Positions 27,473-35,318 of a stretch of DNA of 64,000 nt are shown here, in pieces. Origin of the DNA: Burkholderiales bacterium C2 (GTDB taxonomy: Bacteria > Pseudomonadota > Gammaproteobacteria > Burkholderiales > Burkholderiaceae_C); assembly GCA_005503085.1 (NCBI GenBank), contig SCOI01000002.1, positions 62,001 to 126,000 of the forward strand, given 5' to 3'. A program made the position numbers and the translations under genes. Numbering within the stretch: position 1 is the first letter of the stretch; every line of letters starts with the position of its first letter. The notes under the pieces were generated by a model. It was given only the letters and a program-made list of their open reading frames with translations, had not been told where the DNA came from and searched no databases.

Positions 27473-27490
27473 ACTCTTCCCCGCCCAGCC

Positions 27491-28006
27491 TCACCCCGCC
27501 TGTATCAACCCCTTAGTGCCCGCATCGCTGTCGGTCCAGCTGTCTTCGCCCTTCAGCCGGCGGTCGCCCTGGATGCGGAAGGTGATGGTGCCGGACTTGA
27601 ACACCAGGCCGCCGTCGCTGCGCTTGGCCTTGGCCGGCTTGCCGTTCACCCAGACACGCTCCTTGGCATCGATGCGTATCGTGGCCACCGTGGCGCCCGA
27701 GTCCGACTTGGCGACCCATTGACCGGCATAGGGCGTGGCGGCCGACGGGGCGGCGGTCTGGGGCGCGGCGTCCGAGGCGGCGCCGCTGTTGTTGCTGATG
27801 ATGACGAAGCCGGCCTTGGCGTTCTCGGCCTTGCTCTTGCGGATGTCGCAGCCCTGGGCTTCGCTGACCTGGGTGCAGCCGGAACGTTCCAGCTGCTGCG
27901 CGTACTTGGCGTTGATCGCGTAGGCGCTGGAGTGCAGCAACAGGGCCGTGATCGCCATCAGCGAGGCGATGGTCACGGGGGCTGTCTGGCGTGAGCTTGC
28001 GTTCAT
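27491..28006 (-). CDS. Exported hypothetical protein
   Basis: 171-residue protein with a signal peptide (about 1-33, ending SSAYA). The mature region has two Cys (SGCTQVSEAQGC), a Ser/Ala-rich linker and a C-terminal beta-rich part (GQWVAKSDSGATVATIRIDA). The start MNASSRQTAP is chosen because AAGG lies nine bases upstream; the open frame continues but without support. Function unknown. Composition is back to the GC-rich norm. Confidence 0.62.
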   Translation of the reverse strand: MNASSRQTAPVTIASLMAITALLLHSSAYAINAKYAQQLERSGCTQVSEAQGCDIRKSKAENAKAGFVIISNNSGAASDAAPQTAAPSAATPYAGQWVAKSDSGATVATIRIDAKERVWVNGKPAKAKRSDGGLVFKSGTITFRIQGDRRLKGEDSWTDSDAGTKGLIQAG

Positions 28007-28145
28007 GGATGGCATCCTTTGCTGCATTCGGAACTGCGGATGGTGCGAGCCGAGGGCCGATTTCGGTGGACCGGGCCGCTGTGCTGTGGCGCTCGAACAT
28101 TGTCTGGCATGGGCCACGAGAACGATGAGCACTGCGCGCCAGCCA

Positions 28146-28520
28146 TCACCGCGCCGAGCCCTGCAGCGCGATGCAGTTCCCTTCGCTGTCCAGAAACTCC
28201 GCGACCCAGCCGGCGCCGGGCACGGCGGTCACCGGATACAGCACCGAGGCCCCGGCCGCGACGGCCACTGCCAGCGTGGCCTCGACGCTTTCGACCCCGA
28301 AGTAAATCCGCGCGCCGGCCCTGCCCGGCATATAGCTGTCGCCCTTGGCGAGGGCGCCGGATGCGCCCGGCGCGTCGTCCTGCCAGGGAAACAAGGCCAT
28401 CTCGTTGCCATCGATCCGGGTCCGCTGCAGCTCGACAGCGAACACTTTTTCATAGAAGGCCACGGCTCTATCCAGATCCAGCACGGGGATCTCGAAGTAG
28501 TTGACGAGGTTGATAGGCAT
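28146..28520 (-). CDS. VOC/glyoxalase-fold protein
   Basis: 124-residue protein with the pattern YFEIPVLDLDRAVAFYEKVF at the start and EFLDSEGNCIALQG at the end, typical of glyoxalase/bleomycin-resistance-like proteins. Substrate not identifiable. It precedes the signal-peptide protein in the same orientation with a 139-base gap. Confidence 0.75.
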   Translation of the reverse strand: MPINLVNYFEIPVLDLDRAVAFYEKVFAVELQRTRIDGNEMALFPWQDDAPGASGALAKGDSYMPGRAGARIYFGVESVEATLAVAVAAGASVLYPVTAVPGAGWVAEFLDSEGNCIALQGSAR

Positions 28521-28553
28521 GTTTGACTGTCGGCTTGCTTGCTGCGGCGTGCC

Positions 28554-28814
28554 TTACAACAGCCCAAAAAGCGTCGTCACGGTCACCAGATAGAACAGCA
28601 GCCCAGCCGCAAACAGACCGGACTTCGTGATCACCCGCTGGCCATCGCGCCGGAAGGACAGCGCTCCGGCCGGTCCATAGATGCGCGACTCGTCGCCTGC
28701 GAACTGTTCGCCGCGCCAGCGCCCCAGCGTCAACAGCCGCACCAGTGCACGGCCGGTACCGACCAGCAGCAGTTCAACAAACAACCACGCAAGCAGGTTG
28801 AAAACAGATTCCAT
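28554..28814 (-). CDS. Small membrane protein of unknown function
   Basis: 86-residue protein with two membrane spans (NLLAWLFVELLLVGTGRALV and SGLFAAGLLFYLVTVTTLFG) around a polar loop rich in Arg and Gly. The gap to the VOC gene is short (33 bases), so co-transcription is possible. The 195-base stretch to the next gene (28815-29009) holds nothing recognisable. Confidence 0.6.
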   Translation of the reverse strand: MESVFNLLAWLFVELLLVGTGRALVRLLTLGRWRGEQFAGDESRIYGPAGALSFRRDGQRVITKSGLFAAGLLFYLVTVTTLFGLL

Positions 28815-29009
28815 CAGCCCCTCCCCTGGGACCAGGCCTTTGTGGCCGATGCTGCAGTCTAGACGCTCGAGCCCCTGTAGCCCACCCCTTCACGCGTAGG
28901 TCGTTCAATGCATCTGCACGGAGCATTCAGCCCGAACGCCTGTGAACGGCTGGCCGCTTGACTAACTTCTAGGACGACGACCGATCAGAAACCACCAAGA
29001 GGTGCCACG

Positions 29010-29816
29010 ATGGAATTGCCCGACACGTCCGGCCTCGGCGCTGATGCTGCACAAGACCATCACGGAGGCGCCTCTGACGGGAGCGGGCCGGTCGGCGGGC
29101 GGTCTTCACGGCGAGCTTTTCTCTCAAGCGCGCTGCTGTTTGCCGCCGGCCCGATCTCGGCATCGCCAGCGGGTTCGTCCGGCAAGCCGAGGATATTGGC
29201 CGGCTACTTTGGCGGCGCCATCGAGTCAGGCGGGGCTCTGGAGAAAAGAGTGATCGATGTCCTGTGGCCGCAGGCCGCAGCCCAGATCTGCTGGATGCCT
29301 TGGGCCCGGGCAATGATCACCGCTGCGCGGGGCAACTGTCTGCTCTTCCCCTTGGCCAGAACGCCGGAACGGGAATCCGCATGGCAATGGTTGACCCCGC
29401 TCGCACGAGACCGCTTGGTGCTGGTGCTCTCTCCCGAGGCGGCCCAGCGTGGCCAGGAACTGGCCGACCTCCGAGCGCTGAAGGTGGGCTCGGTGCGAAG
29501 CGCATTCGTACTCGGGCGCTTGACGGCGCTGGGACTCAAGAACATCGATGTGGCCCCTGCCGAAATTGCCAACGCCAGAAAGCTGACATTGGGCCGGATT
29601 GATGCGTGGGCCACGGTGGCCAGCGTGGCGTCCGCGATGAAACAGAGCCATCGGCTCCCCGCCGGGGCCCAGATCCTTGCGCTTGATACCACCTCGTTCA
29701 CGATGTGGCTCGCTGCGAGCGGCGACCTCGATCCCGCGATGCTGGTCAATGCGTCCAAGCAAGCAAGAAGATTCGAGAACGATCTGCTGCCGGAGGCCTT
29801 TGATTCGAGAAGCTGA
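29010..29816 (+). CDS. Tat-exported periplasmic binding-like protein
   Basis: 268-residue protein with a twin-arginine signal (RSSRRAFLSSALLFAAG, Arg34-Arg35) after an unusually long polar N-terminus. The body looks like an SBP_bac_3 amino-acid-type binding fold (ADLRALKVGSVRSAFVLGRL, LGRIDAWATVASVASAMKQS). No permease or ATPase is adjacent, so transport is unproven; such stand-alone proteins can serve as sensors or have unknown roles. AGAGGTG precedes the ATG. Confidence 0.65.
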   Translation: MELPDTSGLGADAAQDHHGGASDGSGPVGGRSSRRAFLSSALLFAAGPISASPAGSSGKPRILAGYFGGAIESGGALEKRVIDVLWPQAAAQICWMPWARAMITAARGNCLLFPLARTPERESAWQWLTPLARDRLVLVLSPEAAQRGQELADLRALKVGSVRSAFVLGRLTALGLKNIDVAPAEIANARKLTLGRIDAWATVASVASAMKQSHRLPAGAQILALDTTSFTMWLAASGDLDPAMLVNASKQARRFENDLLPEAFDSRS

Positions 29817-29839
29817 GGCGCCAACACGCCCCGCCTCGC

Positions 29840-31036
29840 TCAACGAGCGCCGGCCTGCCGCACCTCAAACCAGCGACCCAGCAGGGCCCGCTCCTCGTCC
29901 GTGATCTGCGTCGCATTGTTCAGCGGCATGATCTTCTGCACGACGGCCTGCTGGTAGATCGCCTGGGCATGCTGCTCGATCAGCGCCGGCGTGTGCAGCT
30001 GCATGCCCTTCTGGGCCAGCTGGCCGTTGTGACACATCGCGCAGCGCTGCTCGATCACGGCCTGCACCTGGGCCAGGGTCGGCGCGGGGGCTGCGCCGGC
30101 AGCGTCCGGCTTGGCCGGTGCCATCCAGACGATCAACGCGGCCAGCAAGGCCAGGGCCGCGACGATCAGGCCCCAGGCGTTGACACCTTTGTGGCGCTTG
30201 ACGAACCAGGTCCGCACCAGCACGCCGACCGCCATCAGCAGCACCAGCACCAGCCAGCCCTGGGGGCGGCTGTAGAGCATGCCGTAGTGGTTGCTGAGCA
30301 TCGCGATCAGCACCGGCAGCGTGAAATAGGTGTTGTGCACGCTGCGCTGCTTGCCGCGCTGGCCGAACACCGGGTTCACCGGCCGGCCGGCGCGCATATC
30401 GGCAATCACCTGCTTCTGGCCCGGGATGATCCAGAAGAACACATTGGCGCTCATCATCGTCGCCAGCATCGCGCCGATGATCAGAAAGGCCGCACGACCG
30501 GCGAACAGCTGGCCGGCGCCCCAGCTCGCCGCGACGACAAAGACCGCGATCAGGCCCAGCACCAGGCCGTCATTGCCGATCTGGCCATCTTTGGTGTGGC
30601 CGAAGCGGCGGCAGATCTGGTCATAGACCAGCCAGCCGGCGGCCAGGAAGCCCAGCGCCGCCGTGATCGCTGCTAGCGCGCCCCAATCGAACACCCGCTT
30701 GTCGATCAGAAAGCTCTCGGCATTGAAGAGGTAGAGCACGACGAACAGCGCGAAGCCGCTCATCCAGGTCCAGTAGCTCTCCCAGTAGAACCAGTGCAGC
30801 TGCTGGGGCAGATCGGGTGGCGCCACCAGGTACTTCTGCGGGTTGTAGAAGCCGCCGCCGTGCACGGCCCACAGCTCGCCGTCGACGCCCTTGGCCTTCA
30901 GGTCGGTGGCCTGGGGCTTGAGCAGATGGTTGTCCAGCCAGACGAAGTAGAAGGAGGCGCCGATCCAGGCGATGCCGACAATGACATGCAGCCAGCGCAA
31001 GAGCAGATTGGCCCAGTCGAGCAGATAAGTTTCCAT
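29840..31036 (-). CDS. puuD: Membrane urate hydroxylase PuuD with cytochrome c domain
   Basis: 398-residue membrane enzyme that converts urate to 5-hydroxyisourate and passes electrons to the respiratory chain. Eight or so hydrophobic segments fill residues 1-310 (LLLRWLHVIVGIAWIGASFY at the start; conserved His and Trp). The C-terminal cytochrome c domain has the haem motif CAMCH (332-336) and the distal Met370 in KIMP. It supplies the urate-oxidising step for the uraH, uraD, puuE genes further right. A GntR operator-like palindrome lies upstream. Confidence 0.9.
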   Translation of the reverse strand: METYLLDWANLLLRWLHVIVGIAWIGASFYFVWLDNHLLKPQATDLKAKGVDGELWAVHGGGFYNPQKYLVAPPDLPQQLHWFYWESYWTWMSGFALFVVLYLFNAESFLIDKRVFDWGALAAITAALGFLAAGWLVYDQICRRFGHTKDGQIGNDGLVLGLIAVFVVAASWGAGQLFAGRAAFLIIGAMLATMMSANVFFWIIPGQKQVIADMRAGRPVNPVFGQRGKQRSVHNTYFTLPVLIAMLSNHYGMLYSRPQGWLVLVLLMAVGVLVRTWFVKRHKGVNAWGLIVAALALLAALIVWMAPAKPDAAGAAPAPTLAQVQAVIEQRCAMCHNGQLAQKGMQLHTPALIEQHAQAIYQQAVVQKIMPLNNATQITDEERALLGRWFEVRQAGAR

Positions 31037-31149
31037 GCAGCAGCACCCAGCGGACGATGGGCCGGCCCACCACTGCGGGCGCTGTGAACCGGCGAAGCAT
31101 CGCGCTGACCGGATGGCTGCACCCGGGCGCCGCGGCGATGTGTGAGCAG

Positions 31150-31164
31150 AAGTGTATACAGCTT
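31150..31164. promoter_or_regulatory. Predicted GntR operator upstream of puuD
   Basis: AAGTGTATACAGCTT contains the palindrome TGTATACA and matches 11 consecutive bases of the perfect palindrome at 34489-34502, next to the GntR gene. It lies 114 bases upstream of the puuD start. Confidence 0.65.
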
Positions 31165-31216
31165 TGCCTCACACCATCGCCGCGCCCCGGCGGCTTTCAG
31201 CGCCGCTCAGCGCCGT

Positions 31217-32152
31217 TCAAAGCCGTCTTGCGCGCCAGCCCAGCAGGCCCAGGCCCGCCAGCATCAGCATCACGCTGGCCGGCTCGGGCACCGGGGTCAG
31301 CACGATCAGGCGCGAGTTGCCAAAGCCGGAGTCCTCGGCGACCAGGTAGATGATGCCTTTCTCGTCCACCGTCACGCCCTCGATGGCCTGCTGCGTCAGG
31401 CCGCTGAGGTCGAGGCTGGAGAGAATCTGGCCGCTGCGGTTGACCTCGACCAGACGCTGCGAGTCCAGGCTCAGGATCAGCAGATGGTCGGCCGCTGCCG
31501 TGCCGGCCAGCGCATCGACCGAGGCCAGGGTCTGCACATCGGACAGGCTGGCCAGGCCCAGCAGCGCCGGGTTGAACAGCGCGCTCATCGTCGAGACGCC
31601 GGCGCCGCCGGCCGCGAACGTCAGGCCACCGGCCAGTACGGCCTGCGGGCTGCCCTGCTTGACGGTGACGAAGCTGCCGCCGTTGCGCGGGTCGTAGCTG
31701 ATGCCCTCGGTGCCCAGATTGCCGGCATTGCCGCCAAAGGACACCGACTGGGCATTCGCCAGATTGATGCTGCCACCGGCCTGGTAGGTGAAGCGGTGCG
31801 CGTCCTGCGGCCGCTCGTCGACCACCACCAGCTGGCCATTGCCCAGATAGGCCAGACCTTCGGCATCGTTGTGCGTGCTGTTGGCCGGCCAGCCGGAGAA
31901 GCGCATGCTGCCCAAAGTCTGGCCGGTCAGCGAGATCTCGACCACGCCCAGGCCCTCGTCGCCGACGAAGAACAGGCTGTTGCGGTCGCGCGCATAAGTC
32001 ACGGCCGAGGCTTCCAGCCCCATGCCGCCCAGCGCGTCGAGCGCGTAGTTGGCGCCGAGCTGGTAGCGCGACAGATCGAGGCCAGCGGCCGAGGCGCCCA
32101 GCGCGCCCACGGACAGGGCCAGCGCCAGCAGGGTTTTCTTGATCATCGTCAT
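31217..32152 (-). CDS. PEP-CTERM protein with SdiA-regulated-type propeller
   Basis: 311-residue exported protein: signal peptide (about 1-23), then a beta-propeller body with repeated motifs (NSLFFVGDEGLGVVEISLTG, NDAEGLAYLGNGQLVVVDER, IEGVTVDEKGIIYLVAEDSG) like the SdiA-regulated/YjiK family. The tail VPEPASVMLMLAGLGLLGW plus RARR is a PEP-CTERM sorting signal. The start MTMIKKTLLALALS gives the signal peptide. It lies ten bases downstream of another PEP-CTERM gene; both interrupt the purine cluster. Confidence 0.75.
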   Translation of the reverse strand: MTMIKKTLLALALSVGALGASAAGLDLSRYQLGANYALDALGGMGLEASAVTYARDRNSLFFVGDEGLGVVEISLTGQTLGSMRFSGWPANSTHNDAEGLAYLGNGQLVVVDERPQDAHRFTYQAGGSINLANAQSVSFGGNAGNLGTEGISYDPRNGGSFVTVKQGSPQAVLAGGLTFAAGGAGVSTMSALFNPALLGLASLSDVQTLASVDALAGTAAADHLLILSLDSQRLVEVNRSGQILSSLDLSGLTQQAIEGVTVDEKGIIYLVAEDSGFGNSRLIVLTPVPEPASVMLMLAGLGLLGWRARRL

Positions 32153-32162
32153 CGTGACCGCC

Positions 32163-32813
32163 TTACTTCGCGCGGCGGCGTGCCACGCCCGCCAGCAGGG
32201 CCAGGCCACCGATCAGCAGCGCATAGCTCGAAGGCTCGGGCACGGCCAGTGCGAACTGGCCCGGGTTGCCGATGCCACCGTCCAGCGACAGGCGCGAGCC
32301 GAAGGCGTCGCCGTCCGAGGCCAGCACCCAGCTGGTGGGCGTGGTCTGCTGCAGATCGGCCAGGCTCAGCGGGTTGCCGCTGCGCGTGTCCGCGCGCACC
32401 GTGCCACGGGCCTGGTCGCCGTAGGTCAGGCGGTCGACCAACTGGCCGGCGCCGTCGAACAGATTGATCTCGTCGGCGCGGCCCAGATTGGTGCCGTTAT
32501 TGCCGATCACCTTGACGCTGGTGGCCAGGCCCCAGGCGGCACGAAAGTCGGCCGCGTCGGACTCGGCCAGGATCACCGATTCGCCGGCGCCCACCAGGCC
32601 GAAGCCCGACAGATTCACGACACCGGCCAGGCGCGAGTCGTCATCGAAAGACCAGCCGCTGAAGTCCACGGCCGTGCTGCCGAGATTCGTGAACTCAATG
32701 AATTCCGAGGTGTTGTAGAGCCACTCGGTGATCTGCACCTGGGCCTGTGCAGCGAGGCTGCCCAGACCGAGAGTGGCGGCGATCAGGCTGTTGGAAATCG
32801 TCTTGCGCATCAT
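32163..32813 (-). CDS. PEP-CTERM protein with lamin-tail domain
   Basis: 216-residue exported protein. Signal peptide about 1-24; residues about 25-150 look like a lamin-tail domain (QITEWLYNTSEFIEFTNLGS, VDFSGWSFDDDSR), a fold found in many secreted bacterial proteins. The tail VPEPSSYALLIGGLALLAGV plus ARRRAK is a PEP-CTERM signal. GGAG six bases before the first of two ATGs fixes the start. It pairs with the following PEP-CTERM gene. Confidence 0.76.
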   Translation of the reverse strand: MMRKTISNSLIAATLGLGSLAAQAQVQITEWLYNTSEFIEFTNLGSTAVDFSGWSFDDDSRLAGVVNLSGFGLVGAGESVILAESDAADFRAAWGLATSVKVIGNNGTNLGRADEINLFDGAGQLVDRLTYGDQARGTVRADTRSGNPLSLADLQQTTPTSWVLASDGDAFGSRLSLDGGIGNPGQFALAVPEPSSYALLIGGLALLAGVARRRAK

Positions 32814-32901
32814 CTTGAGCTCCTGGCTTGCTGGTTGTGACCAAAGTCGGCAAGTTAGGAGGCCTCGATGACAGGCCCGCGACAGCCCGATGACTTCCCC
32901 C

Positions 32902-33123
32902 TCAGATCGGGGGGCCGGTCGGCAGCACGCCCGGCGGCGACAACTCCATGCCCACCACCGCGCGGGCATAGAAGTAGTTGTTGCGTGCACATTCGCTGAG
33001 CAGGTCCAGCTCGACGCAGCCCTGCGCATCGCAGGGGAAGGCATAGCCGCGTCCGCGATCAAAGAGACTGGTGAAACGCAGCTCGTAGCGCGACGCTGCG
33101 CTTCGGGGTGATGAATCGAGCAT
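32902..33123 (-). CDS. Small conserved Burkholderiales-type protein
   Basis: 73-residue protein starting MLDSSPRSAASRYELRFTSL, with the run FDRGRGYAFPCDAQGCVELD and ARNNYFYARAVVGMELSPP. I recall short proteins of this type (FDxGRGYAFPCDxxGxVxLD, then ARNNYxxARAVVG) in many Burkholderia relatives, without a function. GAGGAG six bases before the ATG is an excellent ribosome site. Confidence 0.65.
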   Translation of the reverse strand: MLDSSPRSAASRYELRFTSLFDRGRGYAFPCDAQGCVELDLLSECARNNYFYARAVVGMELSPPGVLPTGPPI

Positions 33124-33291
33124 CTGCTGCTCCTCATGACGCCGGAAATGCGCAGCGCCAACTTTGGGGCGAAACCGGCACTTCTTGCGGCTGCGATCGA
33201 TCGACCTGATCAAGCGCTGGCTCAAAGGCCACCGCCCACAAGCCCAGAGTGCGCCGATGCCGAGGCGGCGTCGGTGCGCTGTCGCACCGAG

Positions 33292-34101
33292 TCAGCCCCA
33301 GCCCTGCAGCAGTTGCGCCACCACCGCGACCGCGATCACCTCGGGCTGCTTGCCGCTGATGCCGGGCACGCCGATCGGGTTGGTGACATGAGCCAGCTCG
33401 GTCTCCGAAAAACCGCGTGCCAGCAGGCGCTGGCGAAAGCTCGCCCATTTGCTCTTGCTGCCGATCAGGCCCACATAGGGCAGATCGCCACGCTCACGCT
33501 GGCGCTGCAGGCAGGCGGCGACGACATCGAGGTCCTCGGCATGGCTGAAGCTCATGATCAGCACCTGGGAGCCGGGGGCCAGGTCTTGCACCGCCGCCTG
33601 CACGGGGTCGGAATGCTCGGCGCCGACGTTGTCGGGCAGCTCGGCCGGGAAGATTTCGTCGCGGCTGTCCACCCACAGCACCCGGGCCGGCAGGCGGCCC
33701 AGCAGCGCGATGATGGCCCGCCCCACATGGCCGCCGCCGAACAGCGCCACCGGCATCAGACGGTCCTCCTGCGCCAGCCGCGCCCGCAGGCCGCCGATAT
33801 CCGCTGCACCCAGCAGCTCATAGCGCAGATGCACGACACCGCCGCAGCACTGCCCCAGGCTGGGGCCCAGTGCATAACGGCGCAGCGGCTCGGCCACAAC
33901 GCCGGCCGCCAGCGCGGCGCGCGCCTGGGCGATCGCCTCGAACTCCAGCTGGCCGCCGCCTATGGTGGCGAACAGCCGGTCCGGCGTCAGCGCCATCCAG
34001 GCCCCGACCTCGCGCGGGCCGCTGCCTTCGACCCGTTCGACCGTGACCAGTACCGCAGGCTCGCGCGCCAGCGCCCGCTGCAGAAGCTGCCAATCGCGCA
34101 T
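33292..34101 (-). CDS. xdhC: Xanthine dehydrogenase accessory protein XdhC
   Basis: 269-residue XdhC/CoxF protein, which binds and delivers sulfurated molybdenum cofactor to xanthine dehydrogenase. The N-terminal part has VERVEGSGPREVGAWM and GQCCGGVVHL (the CCGG motif). The C-terminal Rossmann part has ALFGGGHVGRAI and PYVGLIGSKSKW. xdhA and xdhB are not in the window. It follows uraH by six bases, so the two are probably co-transcribed. Confidence 0.87.
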   Translation of the reverse strand: MRDWQLLQRALAREPAVLVTVERVEGSGPREVGAWMALTPDRLFATIGGGQLEFEAIAQARAALAAGVVAEPLRRYALGPSLGQCCGGVVHLRYELLGAADIGGLRARLAQEDRLMPVALFGGGHVGRAIIALLGRLPARVLWVDSRDEIFPAELPDNVGAEHSDPVQAAVQDLAPGSQVLIMSFSHAEDLDVVAACLQRQRERGDLPYVGLIGSKSKWASFRQRLLARGFSETELAHVTNPIGVPGISGKQPEVIAVAVVAQLLQGWG

Positions 34102-34107
34102 GGCCGG

Positions 34108-34461
34108 TCAACTACCGCGATAGGTGGAATAGCTCCAGGGGCTGGCCAGCAGCGGCACATGGTAGTGGCCGGCCACATCGGCGATGCCAAAGTCCAGCGG
34201 CACCTCGTCCAGGAAAGCCGGCTCGGGCAGTTGCACCCCGCGCGCCTTGAAATAGGCCGCAACGCCGAACACCAGGCGGTAGCGCCCGGCCAGCAAGGCC
34301 TGACCCTCCAGCAGCGGGCCATCGGCGCGGCCGTCGGCATTCAGGCTCAGGGTCTTCAGCTCGCGGGCCTCGCGCCCGTCCAGGCGGTACAGGGTCACGG
34401 CCATGCCGGCGGCCGGGCTGCCGTGCATGGTGTCCAGCACATGGGTGGTGAGCTTGCCCAT
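34108..34461 (-). CDS. uraH: 5-hydroxyisourate hydrolase
   Basis: 117-residue transthyretin-like enzyme that hydrolyses 5-hydroxyisourate, the PuuD product. It has the N-terminal motif LTTHVLDTMHGSPAAGM, the central HYHVPLLASPWSYSTY and the signature C-terminal tetrapeptide YRGS. The start MGKLTTH is preceded by GAGGAAC. The GntR operator lies 28 bases upstream, shared with the divergent regulator. Confidence 0.9.
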   Translation of the reverse strand: MGKLTTHVLDTMHGSPAAGMAVTLYRLDGREARELKTLSLNADGRADGPLLEGQALLAGRYRLVFGVAAYFKARGVQLPEPAFLDEVPLDFGIADVAGHYHVPLLASPWSYSTYRGS

Positions 34462-34488
34462 CGATTGTTCCTCCGAGTTCAAGCGGCA

Positions 34489-34502
34489 AAGTGTATACAC
34501 TT
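34489..34502. promoter_or_regulatory. Predicted GntR operator between uraH and its regulator
   Basis: AAGTGTATACACTT is a perfect 14-base palindrome ending ten bases before the GntR start codon, an ideal place for autorepression. The core TGTATACA recurs upstream of puuD (31153-31160). FCD-type GntR proteins often bind such TGTATACA-like sites. Confidence 0.72.
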
Positions 34503-34511
34503 CGGAACACA

Positions 34512-35216
34512 ATGCCCGCCAAACCTCTTGAACCGGTCCCCGACCGGGCCGCCGAGTCCGTCACCGCCACCGACCGGATCGCCGACTCGATCACCCAGGC
34601 CATCGTCGAGCGCCGGCTGATGCCCGGCACCAAGCTGGCCGAGCAGCAGATTGCCGACATCTTCCAGGTCTCGCGCACGCTGGTGCGTCAGGCGCTGAAC
34701 CAGCTCAGCCGCGATAGGCTGGTGACGCTGGAGCCGGCGCGCGGCGCCTTTGTGGCACAGCCCAGTGTCGAGGAGGCACGCCAGGTTTTCGAGGTGCGCA
34801 AGATGCTGGAGGCGGCGATGATCGGCCAGCTGGCCACCTCCATCACCAAGGCCCAGATCGCCCAGCTGCGCGCCCATCTGAAGGCCGAGCGCGAGGCGGT
34901 GGCGCATACCGATGTCAGCGGCCGCACCCGGCTGCTGGCCGACTTTCATGTGATCCTCGCGCGCATGCAGGGCAACGAGGTGCTGGCCCAGCTGCTGACC
35001 GATCTGCTCTCGCGCAGCTCGCTGATCGCCTTGATGTATCAGAGCAGCCACTCGGCGGCCGAATCGCAGGCCGAACATGAAGCCATCGTCGACGCGCTGG
35101 AGCGCGGCGACAAGAAGGCTGCGCTGAAGCTGCTGGAAGCGCATCTGGGCAATGTCGAGGCGAATCTGCGGCTGAACCCGCGTGTCAAGGATTTGAAAAG
35201 CGTGCTCTCACCATGA
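34512..35216 (+). CDS. GntR-family (FCD) regulator of purine catabolism
   Basis: 234-residue regulator. The N-terminal winged helix (about 20-85) contains RLMPGTKLAEQQIADIFQVS and SRTLVRQALNQLSRD; the helical FCD effector domain follows (EEARQVFEVRKMLEAAMIG, ADFHVILARMQGNEVLAQLL). Divergent from uraH-xdhC and followed by puuE, it is the natural controller of the cluster. The ATG at 34512 is used; an in-frame GTG at 34491 lies inside the operator. The inducer is unknown; urate or a breakdown product is likely. Confidence 0.84.
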   Translation: MPAKPLEPVPDRAAESVTATDRIADSITQAIVERRLMPGTKLAEQQIADIFQVSRTLVRQALNQLSRDRLVTLEPARGAFVAQPSVEEARQVFEVRKMLEAAMIGQLATSITKAQIAQLRAHLKAEREAVAHTDVSGRTRLLADFHVILARMQGNEVLAQLLTDLLSRSSLIALMYQSSHSAAESQAEHEAIVDALERGDKKAALKLLEAHLGNVEANLRLNPRVKDLKSVLSP

Positions 35217-35239
35217 AAACAATGATGCAAACCGGCCGG

Positions 35240-35295
35240 GGCCCAGCGCCGGGCCGCCCCAAGCGGGCCCCATCCCCTCGGGGGATCGGGCGATG
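35240..35295. repeat. GC-rich intergenic element
   Basis: The gap between the GntR gene and puuE contains GGGCCGCCCCAAGCGGGCCC followed by CCCCTCGGGGG, able to form hairpins. It is similar in style to 8490-8545 and to repeats frequent in Burkholderiales genomes. No coding potential. Confidence 0.45.
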
Positions 35296-35318
35296 TACTC
35301 ATCGAACGAGGGGCTGAT

